DNA of 64,000 nucleotides, from positions 35,494-99,493 of the forward strand of contig CAJUJK010000015.1 in the NCBI GenBank assembly GCA_910586705.1. The letters are read 5' to 3'. A program made the translations under genes and the position numbers. This DNA comes from an uncultured Lachnospiraceae bacterium (GTDB lineage: Bacteria > Bacillota > Clostridia > Lachnospirales > Lachnospiraceae). Positions 33,601 through 40,776 of this stretch are shown in pieces (position 1 is the first letter of the stretch; each line of letters opens with the position of its first letter). Below the pieces are notes generated by a model. The model did not search any database and had not been told where the DNA came from. It worked only from the letters and a program-made list of their open reading frames with translations.

Positions 33601-36220
33601 ACCGAAGGCGGAGACGAAAGTAACTGTACGCCTTATGAACGGCAAGCAGCCGGTCAGCGTTGTTGCGGCGGCGCTCGACACAGAGGATACGAAGAGCTTT
33701 GCGAAGGAAGGCGGCGTAAAGGCAGTAAGCCTGAATGAGGGAAGAACCGGTGTGATCGAGATCACCAGCAATGCGACGGCGGAAGCGAAGAAGCATGACG
33801 TTGTGATGAGGGTTGTACCTGTGGATTCCGGCTTTGTCCAGACTGCAGTATGGGACAATGCACAAAACAAATGGAATGTGGCCTATGTAAACAAGGAGGG
33901 CACGACTGCATACAACGAGGCGGAACTGATTGCGAAGTATGGTGTCAAGGTTATCGCGAAGATCGACGTGAAGGCGGTTGACGCGAAGAAGGTACTCAAG
34001 ACCAATCTGAAAGTTACACTGGGCGCTGACAATTATGAGAGGGCAGCTACACCGGGTAAGATGGGCGAGTATGTGGCGTATGTGCCTTACGATTTCGTGG
34101 CTGGCAATACCGAGATCGCGACAGCCGTGCTTGCAAAGGATAAAGACAACAAGGATCTGAATGAGATCGCAGGCAAGACACTGATCACGGTTGCGGCGAA
34201 GGACGGCACCGACTGGATTACTGATGATGACGGAAATCAGTGCATCAAAATCAGCGTGAGCAAGGAAGTCCTCAAAGAGCAGGCTGTGAAGTATGCGGAC
34301 GACAAACGGGCTGCGGATGTTGTCACAAACTACGGCGCGAAGCTGAATGTACCTGTGACACTCACTTACACAAATAACGGCAATACGTCCGAGACAGTTA
34401 CCTTCAGCGTGACCATGCCGAAGAAGGCTATGGACTTTGCTGAGGTGCAGGATGTCCTGAACGGTGCAGCCACGGTCGGCACCGGCAAGAATGCGAAGAA
34501 CATCAAGGACGAGATCGAGAAGATGACGACGCCGCAGGCAGATCGATCCAGCGTAATCCTAAAGGGTCTGCTCGCCAAGGTCAGCAGCAAGGTAAATGGG
34601 ACGATCCCGGCGGATGCTGACGTAGTTCTTACTACCGACTGGAGCGATATGGAGTGGTGGAATGAGGATGACGATACTGCCATCACCAAGGCACAGCTGA
34701 ATGACGGCAAGACAGTTTCCGAGGCAGATAAGGAAACCGAAGCAGACTACGATGGCATTATGACAGCGGGCAAAGCGGTTGTTAACCTGACCCTCACCAA
34801 CTGGGCGGCAACAGGCGCCGGCGCCACAGCACCGGTTACTTACACCTTGAATGAGCTTGGTGTGAAGCACAAAGTGACAGCTGATGGAACAGGCATTGAG
34901 ACAGATATTGCAAGTGCAATTCAGAGCTACTTAGATACTCTCAAGCCGACCAATGACTTGAAAGAAAAGGAACTGCTGGAGGAAATCTGGAAGCTGGATG
35001 GCGTGAAGGAGTACAATTCCGACAGAGACAGCGTAAACATCTGGACAGCAGACTGGCATCATGTGCCCGCAACCGAGAGGAAAGCCGGAGAGTTTGGCGT
35101 AACAGTTTATGTGAATGAGGAATCCTATAGCGCGAGCATAACAGAAGGCAATTATAAGGTGATCCCCAGAATTAAAAACATCGGTGACGTGGCAGCTACC
35201 CTTGGAGATGAGCTTGACAGCACCGCAGTTCTGCAGATCGTGGACGACTGCAGCGGTATCGAGGCGAAGATTCACGATAAGATTCTGGCTGACGCGAAAG
35301 CGGCGATCGGAAATACCAACATCGATGTGGCTTACAAGCAGAGAGAGAAAGCTGCAGAGACGCCGGGTACGAGAGCTGCGGAGATGGAGGATGACTTTGA
35401 TTACACGGCAGCGACAGCTAGTGCAAACGGAAGCGTTTCGTTCACTCTCGTGATGAAGAGCAAGGCTTCGGGCAGAACTGTGGAGTATTCGCTTGAGGTT
35501 GATTCGATTCCGCAGGCGAATGCCGCAAAGTATTTCGACACGGCAGACAAAGCGGTAGCGGCAGTTATGAAAGCGGTTGTGACAAGCGATCCTGAGGATG
35601 AGTCTAAGAAGTTTGACAATCTTAAGCAGACGCTTGCCGGTGCAGATAACACACAGGAATCGGTTGAGAAGAAAGTCAAAGCGGCATTGGCGGACGACGC
35701 CCTTAAGACGGCTATCATCGGATGGACGGCAGAAAATATTGTTGTGGACTACACTCCTGCGGAACCTGCTAACAATGGCGGGGTAGCGAAACCCGGAAAA
35801 GTTACCATTAGCGCGGATATCGTCCTCACAGGCGATCCGGGTATGAAGGGATCTTTAAAGGTGACGAATGCCGAGGTTGTGGAGTGGAAAGAGGCGTTCC
35901 AGACGGTGGAGCAGCTGAAGGCAGCGATTACCGCGGAAGCGGCTAAGACGATTGAAGTAGAAAATGCTTCGGGTCTTCCAGAGGAAAGTGCGTTAAAGAA
36001 CACAATCAACACACTGGTTGGTGGTCTGGCAACAGGAACGGATCTCAGCGCCGCGATTGACGAGACGGCTGATCCTGCACCGACCTATACCAAGGATACT
36101 ACGGCAAACACTGTAAAGTGGGAGAACGTAAAAATCAGCATCAAAAAGGGTGCTGAGGAAGCGGATTCCGTTACCGTAACCTTCAACTGGGCTGTGAAAG
36201 CAGCTTCGGGCACTGATTAA
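27650..36220 (+). CDS. Giant 2856-residue surface-type repeat protein, N-terminus apparently missing
   Basis: One uninterrupted frame. It opens with ~75 Asp/Glu/Pro/Thr residues (TETPDDSDTTEGEPKEEEVT), the composition normally found just after a signal peptide, but no signal peptide precedes it. The only in-frame starts are GTG 27650 and GTG 27662, neither with a ribosome site, and a stop lies at 27629. The body is beta-rich, Thr/Lys/Val-rich and nearly Cys-free, like Ig-like or adhesin modules. From about residue 2260 roughly five diverged ~110-130-residue modules repeat (a helical Val/Leu/Ala part, then a beta segment with a WxxxD/DY signature). No LPxTG, SLH or other anchor at the C-terminus. 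Function unknown; an adhesin or S-layer-like role is inference. It may be a silent or broken copy. Confidence 0.8.
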   Translation: MRQDVGEADETETPDDSDTTEGEPKEEEVTEENPAEDLPPVEEQPAEEEPAAPSEEEVIVPGTPEEPVADAGEIKVNNEIMAVTPSAEAVITVDSKSGGDADTAEVKWVGGCVDSDGKLATGKALRFRVVLKDGRKLTKVEAKVGETGEGKNPDVKDLTNASADADTIYELKWDQIETTKQVDGKDVKVGQPVQIVVTTEAQTYKITFAGSNAKIYAVAPVDADDAAKGNMKGVEVSAAVTGAAYDTAVTYVVEAEDGYKLSEVKVGDKPVTVGTTDLKESAAEDAQTKTYSTISIKPSDYRKAWDSEEFTVNVNAVAKATLEAKIKGDKIELSAGTSTADGAINYSKDNGNFGDAIVEGGLKETSVLAFGVKAAENYEIAGVTAVAKTEADAEGTAIPAADIVAGTEADGVTPYTVSLKSLVGFEENTTVTITVATAYTDEYAATNIHTVTFAGDLKKAKVTTGSGDALPKDNIVKVETKDGVEDLTINVTPAEGYELPKRGGTDDATKGDSVIDVTKQVKYETEETGKYGQAVTQTEKLKVDGGSATLVLVGADKNYEGGDADGAQEKNFIVTSATVTIKPVLAENDAEKSLYVKIDEALEGADYSVQYTEAGSDTYNDASLDDSLSEEVAGEEIMDHTWYIPEAAASVKVTVETDKVPEAALDGGEPLTKEEGDGYVYVIPAAILKTSDNGGSTLAITEAADPAEEAAVKVKMNAKEVELTAYEVGDSSMSKELGDLGEDGYYSLADASVGKSLSLTFTEVEGANFKGVSYKMGDKEGNVTPNKQGVALLEIEEVTGEVTVEVESESAYVVKLYDAGNELEKDKDGVYEADYTTQGIAIKLYQTKNKKDDVVFYDVVVKDGDATAETGATVADDGYSATLDEIHKSERGKVLTINVYKKDQAEPFIAQLRTNANSSEVKVTRVVGGKTTAVVKDETVEMPLDAQMTFKVESVGASVSDLGVKLFKEDGTALTAAEQAWFADNGVVSLDESNGTFTITTTASRDARGKVEVRIYNTSEEVKQGETEKALEGAGTFKLDVKGYMADNDVTGITATPGTAGNTTVRINLNTTFKDKKNLPAPPETGDLYYKVVLDEITVDGELPANVTKITGAELTKYYKIDDYENPAQTVAIDLVNDTRAPEAKDDIANLMTVSIKEVVLVQSVLASPAKDDDYVVSRHAAAIKDKDKVLTTKKPLYETKLSVKAVNGAAVFTGQEGVKVATPVFGTNTGYDELTVQFVDTKTGVLNGTAGTDEKNKAASKEDGFEAWVDPQDNAIYVSATEGPATAADYKTLGVKVTANYPQTEIGDGYAATAVVKLNVKQGIYRIEADESKAKLPETIFVVPGSKGKNGSAKITPKYNGGYKEYKPAKAAVTWTIESESQNANIQKNLNAVNAKGKAAPTITVKNGTVTVTRDFMFGKTDAENTFTVTAKAADFTGNTEYEDFTFTVTDEQDRLEAGSIVIVNRSGEVQNASALKAEDFDVDLYVAALRNDVKKGKDSYTTDDFMPVTIASGSKANLEVGQPDQYGRAALTFKKPGTKLKINVNTVDGGKASKDVKVKDTLLVNIDPYENLGLYLTGADGSTYTPDPNETIQYAGGSNQMFTLDLRHYHTVGDHADSWQADSLYKNVKVKVDGGKFIANKYWAKNINEYKYTQYYSDMGTAVVVTSKDGKAKITLTDTANPNKESNSVIYNIENTSFEEASQKAPAIKLISPKKITNDALYNEDEGTYTNPILYQVTDKNVNYAGQYVKLAPDYTAANNMAEDLADENGFITFAKIDENGYFEWCPEVELEGGSYKMIATVCEMKRGEILPLAKDVKLNFSIPSEKKINTNLSVTAKYTLDAKSSSKAKIAVKTDDRLRYVVSEAKNVIKAKDQGMTKDTHTNEFTKYFEVEAVERGGKPVSYTIGLKDTLTAAEIDYITGNTEDKDLQKKAKEDCTGYITVSNGKYDRNNDFVAYNTKDIKVTIAFKENKYTVEGASIFAPKAETKVTVRLMNGKQPVSVVAAALDTEDTKSFAKEGGVKAVSLNEGRTGVIEITSNATAEAKKHDVVMRVVPVDSGFVQTAVWDNAQNKWNVAYVNKEGTTAYNEAELIAKYGVKVIAKIDVKAVDAKKVLKTNLKVTLGADNYERAATPGKMGEYVAYVPYDFVAGNTEIATAVLAKDKDNKDLNEIAGKTLITVAAKDGTDWITDDDGNQCIKISVSKEVLKEQAVKYADDKRAADVVTNYGAKLNVPVTLTYTNNGNTSETVTFSVTMPKKAMDFAEVQDVLNGAATVGTGKNAKNIKDEIEKMTTPQADRSSVILKGLLAKVSSKVNGTIPADADVVLTTDWSDMEWWNEDDDTAITKAQLNDGKTVSEADKETEADYDGIMTAGKAVVNLTLTNWAATGAGATAPVTYTLNELGVKHKVTADGTGIETDIASAIQSYLDTLKPTNDLKEKELLEEIWKLDGVKEYNSDRDSVNIWTADWHHVPATERKAGEFGVTVYVNEESYSASITEGNYKVIPRIKNIGDVAATLGDELDSTAVLQIVDDCSGIEAKIHDKILADAKAAIGNTNIDVAYKQREKAAETPGTRAAEMEDDFDYTAATASANGSVSFTLVMKSKASGRTVEYSLEVDSIPQANAAKYFDTADKAVAAVMKAVVTSDPEDESKKFDNLKQTLAGADNTQESVEKKVKAALADDALKTAIIGWTAENIVVDYTPAEPANNGGVAKPGKVTISADIVLTGDPGMKGSLKVTNAEVVEWKEAFQTVEQLKAAITAEAAKTIEVENASGLPEESALKNTINTLVGGLATGTDLSAAIDETADPAPTYTKDTTANTVKWENVKISIKKGAEEADSVTVTFNWAVKAASGTD

Positions 36221-36268
36221 GCGCCCGACAGACGAAGCGGAACACGGAAACCAGAACACAGAAGCAGT

Positions 36269-36308
36269 AAAAAGACACCCTGCGGGTAAAACCGCGGGGT
36301 GTCTTTTT
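36269..36308 (+). terminator. Strong terminator after the giant gene
   Basis: 17-bp stem (AAAAAGACACCC + TGCGG paired with CCGCG + GGGTGTCTTTTT) and a six-nt loop; U-rich on both strands. Confidence 0.92.
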
Positions 36309-36399
36309 GGAATTAGAGTCCCACCGCTTTACAGAAGTTGAAATTTTGGGAAAAGTACGGTAAAATGATAACAAGGCAGAAAAGGAGTCACTGATTGTT

Positions 36400-36870
36400 T
36401 TGGATATACCATATGAGATCAGAAGCGCATACCGGGAAGAATGGGAAGATGCCATGTCGCTGGCATGGCGTACTTTTATGAAGTTCGAGGCGGACGTCTA
36501 TTCGCCCGAGGGCGTGAAGAATTTCGAGAATTTTATCACGGATTCTACACTTTACAGAATGTTTGTCATGGGCGCATACCAGATGTTTGTGGCGCTCGAC
36601 GGGAAAAAGATTGTGGGGATGCTGACGCTTCGTGACAGAGTGCACATTTCCCTGCTGTTTGTGGATGAAAAATACCACAGAAGAGGCATCGGGCGTGCCT
36701 TGATCCAGTATATGTCGAATTATCTTCTGACAGAGCTGCAGGAAACCCGCGTGACGGTCAACGCCTCTCCTTACGGGGTGGAGTTTTATCACAGGCTGGG
36801 ATTCCGGGATCTGCGTCCGCAGGAGAAGAGGGACGGCATCATTTACACGCCGATGGAGTTTGTGCTTTGA
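36400..36870 (+). CDS. GNAT-family N-acetyltransferase
   Basis: About 156 residues. The acetyl-CoA pyrophosphate loop is the segment YHRRGIGRALIQYM (~89-102), following the beta-strand LLFVDEK; a C-terminal SPYGVEFYHRLGF matches the end of the GNAT fold. Substrate unknown. The start is awkward: TTG 36400 is 12 nt after AAAGGAG, and in-frame ATT 36394 is 6 nt after it, so a non-ATG start is likely. It begins ~90 nt after the terminator of the giant gene and is 24 nt ahead of the HD-GYP gene. Confidence 0.85.
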   Translation: MDIPYEIRSAYREEWEDAMSLAWRTFMKFEADVYSPEGVKNFENFITDSTLYRMFVMGAYQMFVALDGKKIVGMLTLRDRVHISLLFVDEKYHRRGIGRALIQYMSNYLLTELQETRVTVNASPYGVEFYHRLGFRDLRPQEKRDGIIYTPMEFVL

Positions 36871-36894
36871 CGGAATCGGAGACGGGGGAGCTGT

Positions 36895-38151
36895 ATGGAG
36901 TATATTAGGAGCAAAGATATTTATCTGTTGATGAGGGACATTCTGAAGCTGATTAATCCCACGCTGATGGAGCACGGATCCAGAGTGGCTTATATTGTTT
37001 ATAAGATGCTTCAGGAAGAAAACAGGTACGAGGAATTTGAGCTGGCGGATATCGTTATGGTTGCGACGATGCATGATATCGGCGCGTACAAGACGGAAAA
37101 ATCCAGAATCAACGATATGCTGCAGTACGAGACGAGGGACAGTATCGCGCATTCCATTTACGGCTACCTGTTCTTTAAGTATCTCTCCCCGGTGCCGGAT
37201 ATGTCGAAGGTGCTGATGTACCACTGTCGGGATTATGAGAAACTGCAGACGGTGGACTATGCGTATAAGGATGTGGCGGCTTATGTCAATATTGCCGAGA
37301 AGATAGATATTTACGCCAATACGATGGGCGCGCAGTTTGATGTCCGCATGTTCCAGAAGCAGGCGGGCACGAAGCTTTCCGCCGCGGGACTGGAACGCTT
37401 TTACCAGTGTGACGCGAAGTATAATATTCTGGAGAAGCTGAAGGACGGTTCTTATAAGGAAGAACTGGATGAGATCGCGGAGTATATGATCTTTTCCAAT
37501 GAAGATAAAAAGACGTTTATGGATATGCTGATCTATTGCATGGGCTTTGTCAGGGAAGGCATGGTGCTGGATACGGTTACCACGATCTGTATCTGTGAGG
37601 ATATTTCCGCCCGCCTGTTCCTGCCGGATCAGGAGAGGGAGATGATTTACTATGCGGCTCTGCTCCATGATCTGGGAATGCTCGGGATATCGCAGGATGT
37701 TCTGCAGGCGCCCCGCAAGCTGAAGCCGGAAGAGATCATGCATGTGCGCACGCATGTGGCAATCACGCAGGAAAAACTGGAGCATAAGGTGGACCCCGAG
37801 GTGGTAAGCATCGCGCTGGCGCACCATGAGAGAGGGGACGGCAACGGCTATCCGAAACGGCTGAATGACAAGAAGATCAGTCTCCAGCAGGGCGTGCTGC
37901 AGGTGGGCGACGTGGTCAGCGCCCTTGTGAACAAGCGGAGTTACCGGGAAGCTGCGTCGAAACAGCAGGTGCTCCGGCTGCTGAATGAGGAGGCGGATAA
38001 GAACCGCTTTAAGAGACAGCCGGTCATGGTGCTGGTGGATTCCTATGATGAAATCATGGCGCATGTAAAGAAAGAAACCGCCAGAATCCTGAAGATGTAC
38101 CAGACGCTTAACATGCAGTATCAGCAGGTTAGCACGAAGTACAAAATCTAA
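36895..38151 (+). CDS. HD-GYP domain protein, probable c-di-GMP phosphodiesterase
   Basis: 418 residues with two HD-type halves. The first (about 1-190) is diverged: it keeps MHDIGAYK (~60) and a YHCRDYEK element but not a full set of ligands. The second (about 210-380) is canonical, with LLHDLGMLGI (~257) and HHERGDGNGYP (~310), the residues that bind the metals and define HD-GYP phosphodiesterases. No transmembrane helix or receiver domain, so it is cytosolic. GGGGGAG is 5 nt upstream of ATG. A GGDEF cyclase is encoded two genes downstream, consistent with a local c-di-GMP circuit. Confidence 0.88.
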   Translation: MEYIRSKDIYLLMRDILKLINPTLMEHGSRVAYIVYKMLQEENRYEEFELADIVMVATMHDIGAYKTEKSRINDMLQYETRDSIAHSIYGYLFFKYLSPVPDMSKVLMYHCRDYEKLQTVDYAYKDVAAYVNIAEKIDIYANTMGAQFDVRMFQKQAGTKLSAAGLERFYQCDAKYNILEKLKDGSYKEELDEIAEYMIFSNEDKKTFMDMLIYCMGFVREGMVLDTVTTICICEDISARLFLPDQEREMIYYAALLHDLGMLGISQDVLQAPRKLKPEEIMHVRTHVAITQEKLEHKVDPEVVSIALAHHERGDGNGYPKRLNDKKISLQQGVLQVGDVVSALVNKRSYREAASKQQVLRLLNEEADKNRFKRQPVMVLVDSYDEIMAHVKKETARILKMYQTLNMQYQQVSTKYKI

Positions 38152-38250
38152 AATAGTATGTTTTTTTACAGATTTTTATGTTTTTTATAGATTTTCGCGC
38201 CCTGGTGATATATAATCTTATATAGCCAATTAAATTTTGGAGTGACAGAC

Positions 38251-38934
38251 GTGGGTAAATTTTTGGATATGGACAGTCCCTTTATGCGGTTTTTGAACCG
38301 GGTGGGGGATCTGATGATTATGAATTTCTTAATGATTCTCTGCTGTATTCCTGTGATAACCGCAGGGGCGGCTTTTACGGCGATGCACTATGTACTGCTT
38401 AAGATTGTGCGCGGTGAAGAGGGGTATCTGATCAAAGGTTTTTTTAAGTCCTTTAAGGAGAATTTCAAGCAGGCTACCATCATCTGGCTTTTGATGCTTC
38501 TGGTGATACTCGTTTATGCAGGGGATTCATTCATCTTTAACTATTCGGGGCTGACTTTTCCGAAAGCGCTTGTGATTGCAGTAGTGGCGGTGGCTGTCCT
38601 GCTCGTGCTGGCGGCGGTCTATGTTTTTCCGCTGCAGGCGAGATTTGAGAATACAGTGAAGAACACGCTCAAGAACGCGATGATACTGGCTTTTGCGAAT
38701 CTGCCCAAGACGCTGCTGATGGTGGTGTGTTATGCGCTGCCGCTTGTGATCGCGTATTTTTCCAATTACGCGCTCCTGTTTGTGTTCCTGTTTGGTATTT
38801 CGGCGCCGGCTTACGCAGCGGCGTGGATATATAGCGGTATCTTTAAGAAACTGGAGCCGGAGACAGAGAAAGTCGCTGATGATATGGACTTTTCTCTGAG
38901 AATTGATGAGGGGAATCAGGAAATCGATGAATAA
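38251..38934 (+). CDS. DUF624 (YesL-like) integral membrane protein
   Basis: About 227 residues with roughly five membrane helices. The N-terminal pattern (FMRFLNRVGDLMIMNFLMILCC, then PVITAGAAFTAMHYVLLKI) is diagnostic of DUF624/YesL proteins, often found near carbohydrate ABC transporters; function unknown. GTG 38251 is favoured because GGAG is 8 nt upstream, while GTG 38242 overlaps that site. TATAAT at 38211-38216 may be its -10 box. The 3' end overlaps the cyclase gene by 8 nt. Confidence 0.87.
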   Translation: MGKFLDMDSPFMRFLNRVGDLMIMNFLMILCCIPVITAGAAFTAMHYVLLKIVRGEEGYLIKGFFKSFKENFKQATIIWLLMLLVILVYAGDSFIFNYSGLTFPKALVIAVVAVAVLLVLAAVYVFPLQARFENTVKNTLKNAMILAFANLPKTLLMVVCYALPLVIAYFSNYALLFVFLFGISAPAYAAAWIYSGIFKKLEPETEKVADDMDFSLRIDEGNQEIDE

Positions 38935-40417
38935 TCAAGACAAGTCTAGTGTACTACAGTGGCTTATTCCGACGGGCATTATGATGGTGGTCGTTATCGC
39001 CATGCTGCTCAGCTTTTCGGCGAAGAGCAATAAGGAGGCGGAGGCGTCAGTTTCCAAGACGCTGATCTCCTCGGCGGAAGGATACGGGGACCGTTTCCTG
39101 CACGAGCTGCAGAAAGTCGGCAAGGTCGGCGAGACGGCAGGTGAAATACTTGAGAGGATCGGCACGGACGACAGCGCCCGTATGATGGAAGTGCTGGATA
39201 TCACGTCGAAGTGCGCGAATGTGGATAAAGTCCTGTACTGTACCGCTGACGGACAGGCGGTGGACCGAACGGGCACGTCGCTCGACATCGGGCAGGAGCC
39301 TTGGTTTGAAGAGGCGCTTGTGGGCGAATTTCCCTATGTATATACGGAGGCGGAAAAGTCAGTGATCGTGGTGAAGCACGTCGGGCGGAACGCGGAACAT
39401 GGGTATCTGATGCTTTACTATCCGATGGAGCGGTTTGCGGACATGCTGCTGCAGTCGGGCTACGATTCCACGAGTTTTCTTGTTGTCGTGGATCTGGAAG
39501 GAAATATACTGGGCGTGAGCGGTGCGACGTCCAATGCCTGTGTGCAGGGAGAAAATATCTTTTCAGCGATAGAGGCGGAGAATAAGGAAAATGCCAGAAC
39601 GATCCGCAACCGTCTGAGCAACAGTTCCCGCGGAAGTGTGGATATACAGACGGGGAATCAGAGACAGGTGCTGACTTCCGTGCCGCTTGGCACAAACCGC
39701 TGGAGTCTGATACTGGGCGTCAGTGAGGCTTATGCGGAGAGACAGGCGAACTATATCAGAAAGAACACGAGGGATATGGTTTTTGCGCTGGCGCTTACGA
39801 TTGCCGTGTTCTTCTGTGTTGTCATGGTGATCAATATCATCGGAAAAATACGGAATAACAATAAGAAAAAGGAACTGGAGGACAAGGCGGATACCGACCT
39901 TCTGACCGGGTTAAACAATAAACTTGCCACGGAGCGCAAGATCAAGGAGTACATGGCGAAGAATCCCAACAAACAGTGCATGATGTTCATGGTTGACGTT
40001 GATAATTTCAAGAAGATCAACGATACTATGGGACATGCTTTCGGTGATGAGGTGCTGCGCTCCCTTGGTGTCCAGATCGGGGCGATTTTCCGTGCCAGCG
40101 ATATCATAGGCCGTGTGGGCGGCGATGAGTTCATGGTATTTCTTAAGGACATTTCGACGGATGAGGCGATCCTGAAGGAAGCGAAAAAGATGGAGACTTT
40201 CTTTAAGAACTTTCAGGCTGGCGAGTATGTGAAGTACAAGGCTACGGCAAGTATTGGCGTGGCGGTATTCCCGCAGGAAGGCAGCGATTTTGAGACGCTT
40301 TATAAGGCGGCGGATCAGGGTGTATACAAGGCGAAGAAGAGAGGAAAGAACCAGCTTGCGTTTTACAAGGACAGGGAGCCTGTGGAGCAGGGCGCGGCTG
40401 GCACGACGGAAGAATAG
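38927..40417 (+). CDS. Membrane-bound GGDEF diguanylate cyclase with extracellular Cache-like sensor
   Basis: About 496 residues. TM1 (~10-30), an extracellular sensor (~31-280; pattern of dCache domains, including DIGQEPWFEEALVGEF), TM2 (~285-308), then a GGDEF domain (~330-490). The active site is an intact GGDEF (398-402), and a product-inhibition I-site RASD (389-392) lies five residues upstream, so it should make c-di-GMP with feedback control. ATG 38927 is preferred (AGGA ~6 nt upstream). Its 8-nt overlap with the DUF624 gene implies translational coupling. Confidence 0.92.
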   Translation: MNNQDKSSVLQWLIPTGIMMVVVIAMLLSFSAKSNKEAEASVSKTLISSAEGYGDRFLHELQKVGKVGETAGEILERIGTDDSARMMEVLDITSKCANVDKVLYCTADGQAVDRTGTSLDIGQEPWFEEALVGEFPYVYTEAEKSVIVVKHVGRNAEHGYLMLYYPMERFADMLLQSGYDSTSFLVVVDLEGNILGVSGATSNACVQGENIFSAIEAENKENARTIRNRLSNSSRGSVDIQTGNQRQVLTSVPLGTNRWSLILGVSEAYAERQANYIRKNTRDMVFALALTIAVFFCVVMVINIIGKIRNNNKKKELEDKADTDLLTGLNNKLATERKIKEYMAKNPNKQCMMFMVDVDNFKKINDTMGHAFGDEVLRSLGVQIGAIFRASDIIGRVGGDEFMVFLKDISTDEAILKEAKKMETFFKNFQAGEYVKYKATASIGVAVFPQEGSDFETLYKAADQGVYKAKKRGKNQLAFYKDREPVEQGAAGTTEE

Positions 40418-40443
40418 ATAAAGACGTAATATCTGAAAAACGG

Positions 40444-40477
40444 GAAGGACGGATTTGATGCCGCCCTTCTTTTTTTG
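40444..40477 (+). terminator. Terminator after the diguanylate cyclase gene
   Basis: GAAGG-A-CGG pairs with CCG-C-CCTTC (one mismatch, loop ATTTGATG) followed by a seven-T run. Confidence 0.85.
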
Positions 40478-40664
40478 TGTCCGTGCCTGTCTGTGGCGTG
40501 CGGTTATTGCGCGAAACTGCGGCAACGAAAACCATTTAGTAAAAATGAAACATATTATCGTAAACATTTGTGGTTTTTAGCGAAATCTGGTAAACAAAGG
40601 GGATAAGAAAAAGTCGAAAGGACGAAAAAATATGAAAAATGTATAAAAATATTTAAAATAGTGG

Positions 40665-40716
40665 TTGCCAATATGGGAAATATGTGATAAACTAACATTA
40701 CGAAAACGTTTAAGTA
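40665..40716 (+). promoter_or_regulatory. Promoter and LacI-type operator of the family-1 sugar ABC operon
   Basis: TTGCCA (40665-40670), 17-nt spacer, TAAACT (40688-40693). At the predicted start lies ACGAAAACGTTTAAGT with a palindromic AAACGTTT core, the central-CG pattern of LacI-family (MalR/CcpA-like) operators; it is not a full CcpA cre match. The rest of the 359-nt gap holds only the upstream terminator and AT-rich sequence. Confidence 0.55.
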
Positions 40717-40776
40717 AAAGACGCGTTTCGTGTAACCATTACATATTTTTATCTTTAAAGGAGGAAATGAAAAAGT

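Noticed and set aside
36388..38064. Minus-strand open frame opposite the GNAT and HD-GYP genes
   Set aside because: Covers two confident genes on the other strand; no start signal or recognisable domain.
40700..40716. CcpA cre site
   Set aside because: The central AAACGTTT palindrome fits LacI-family operators, but the outer T-G/C-A positions of the cre consensus do not match.
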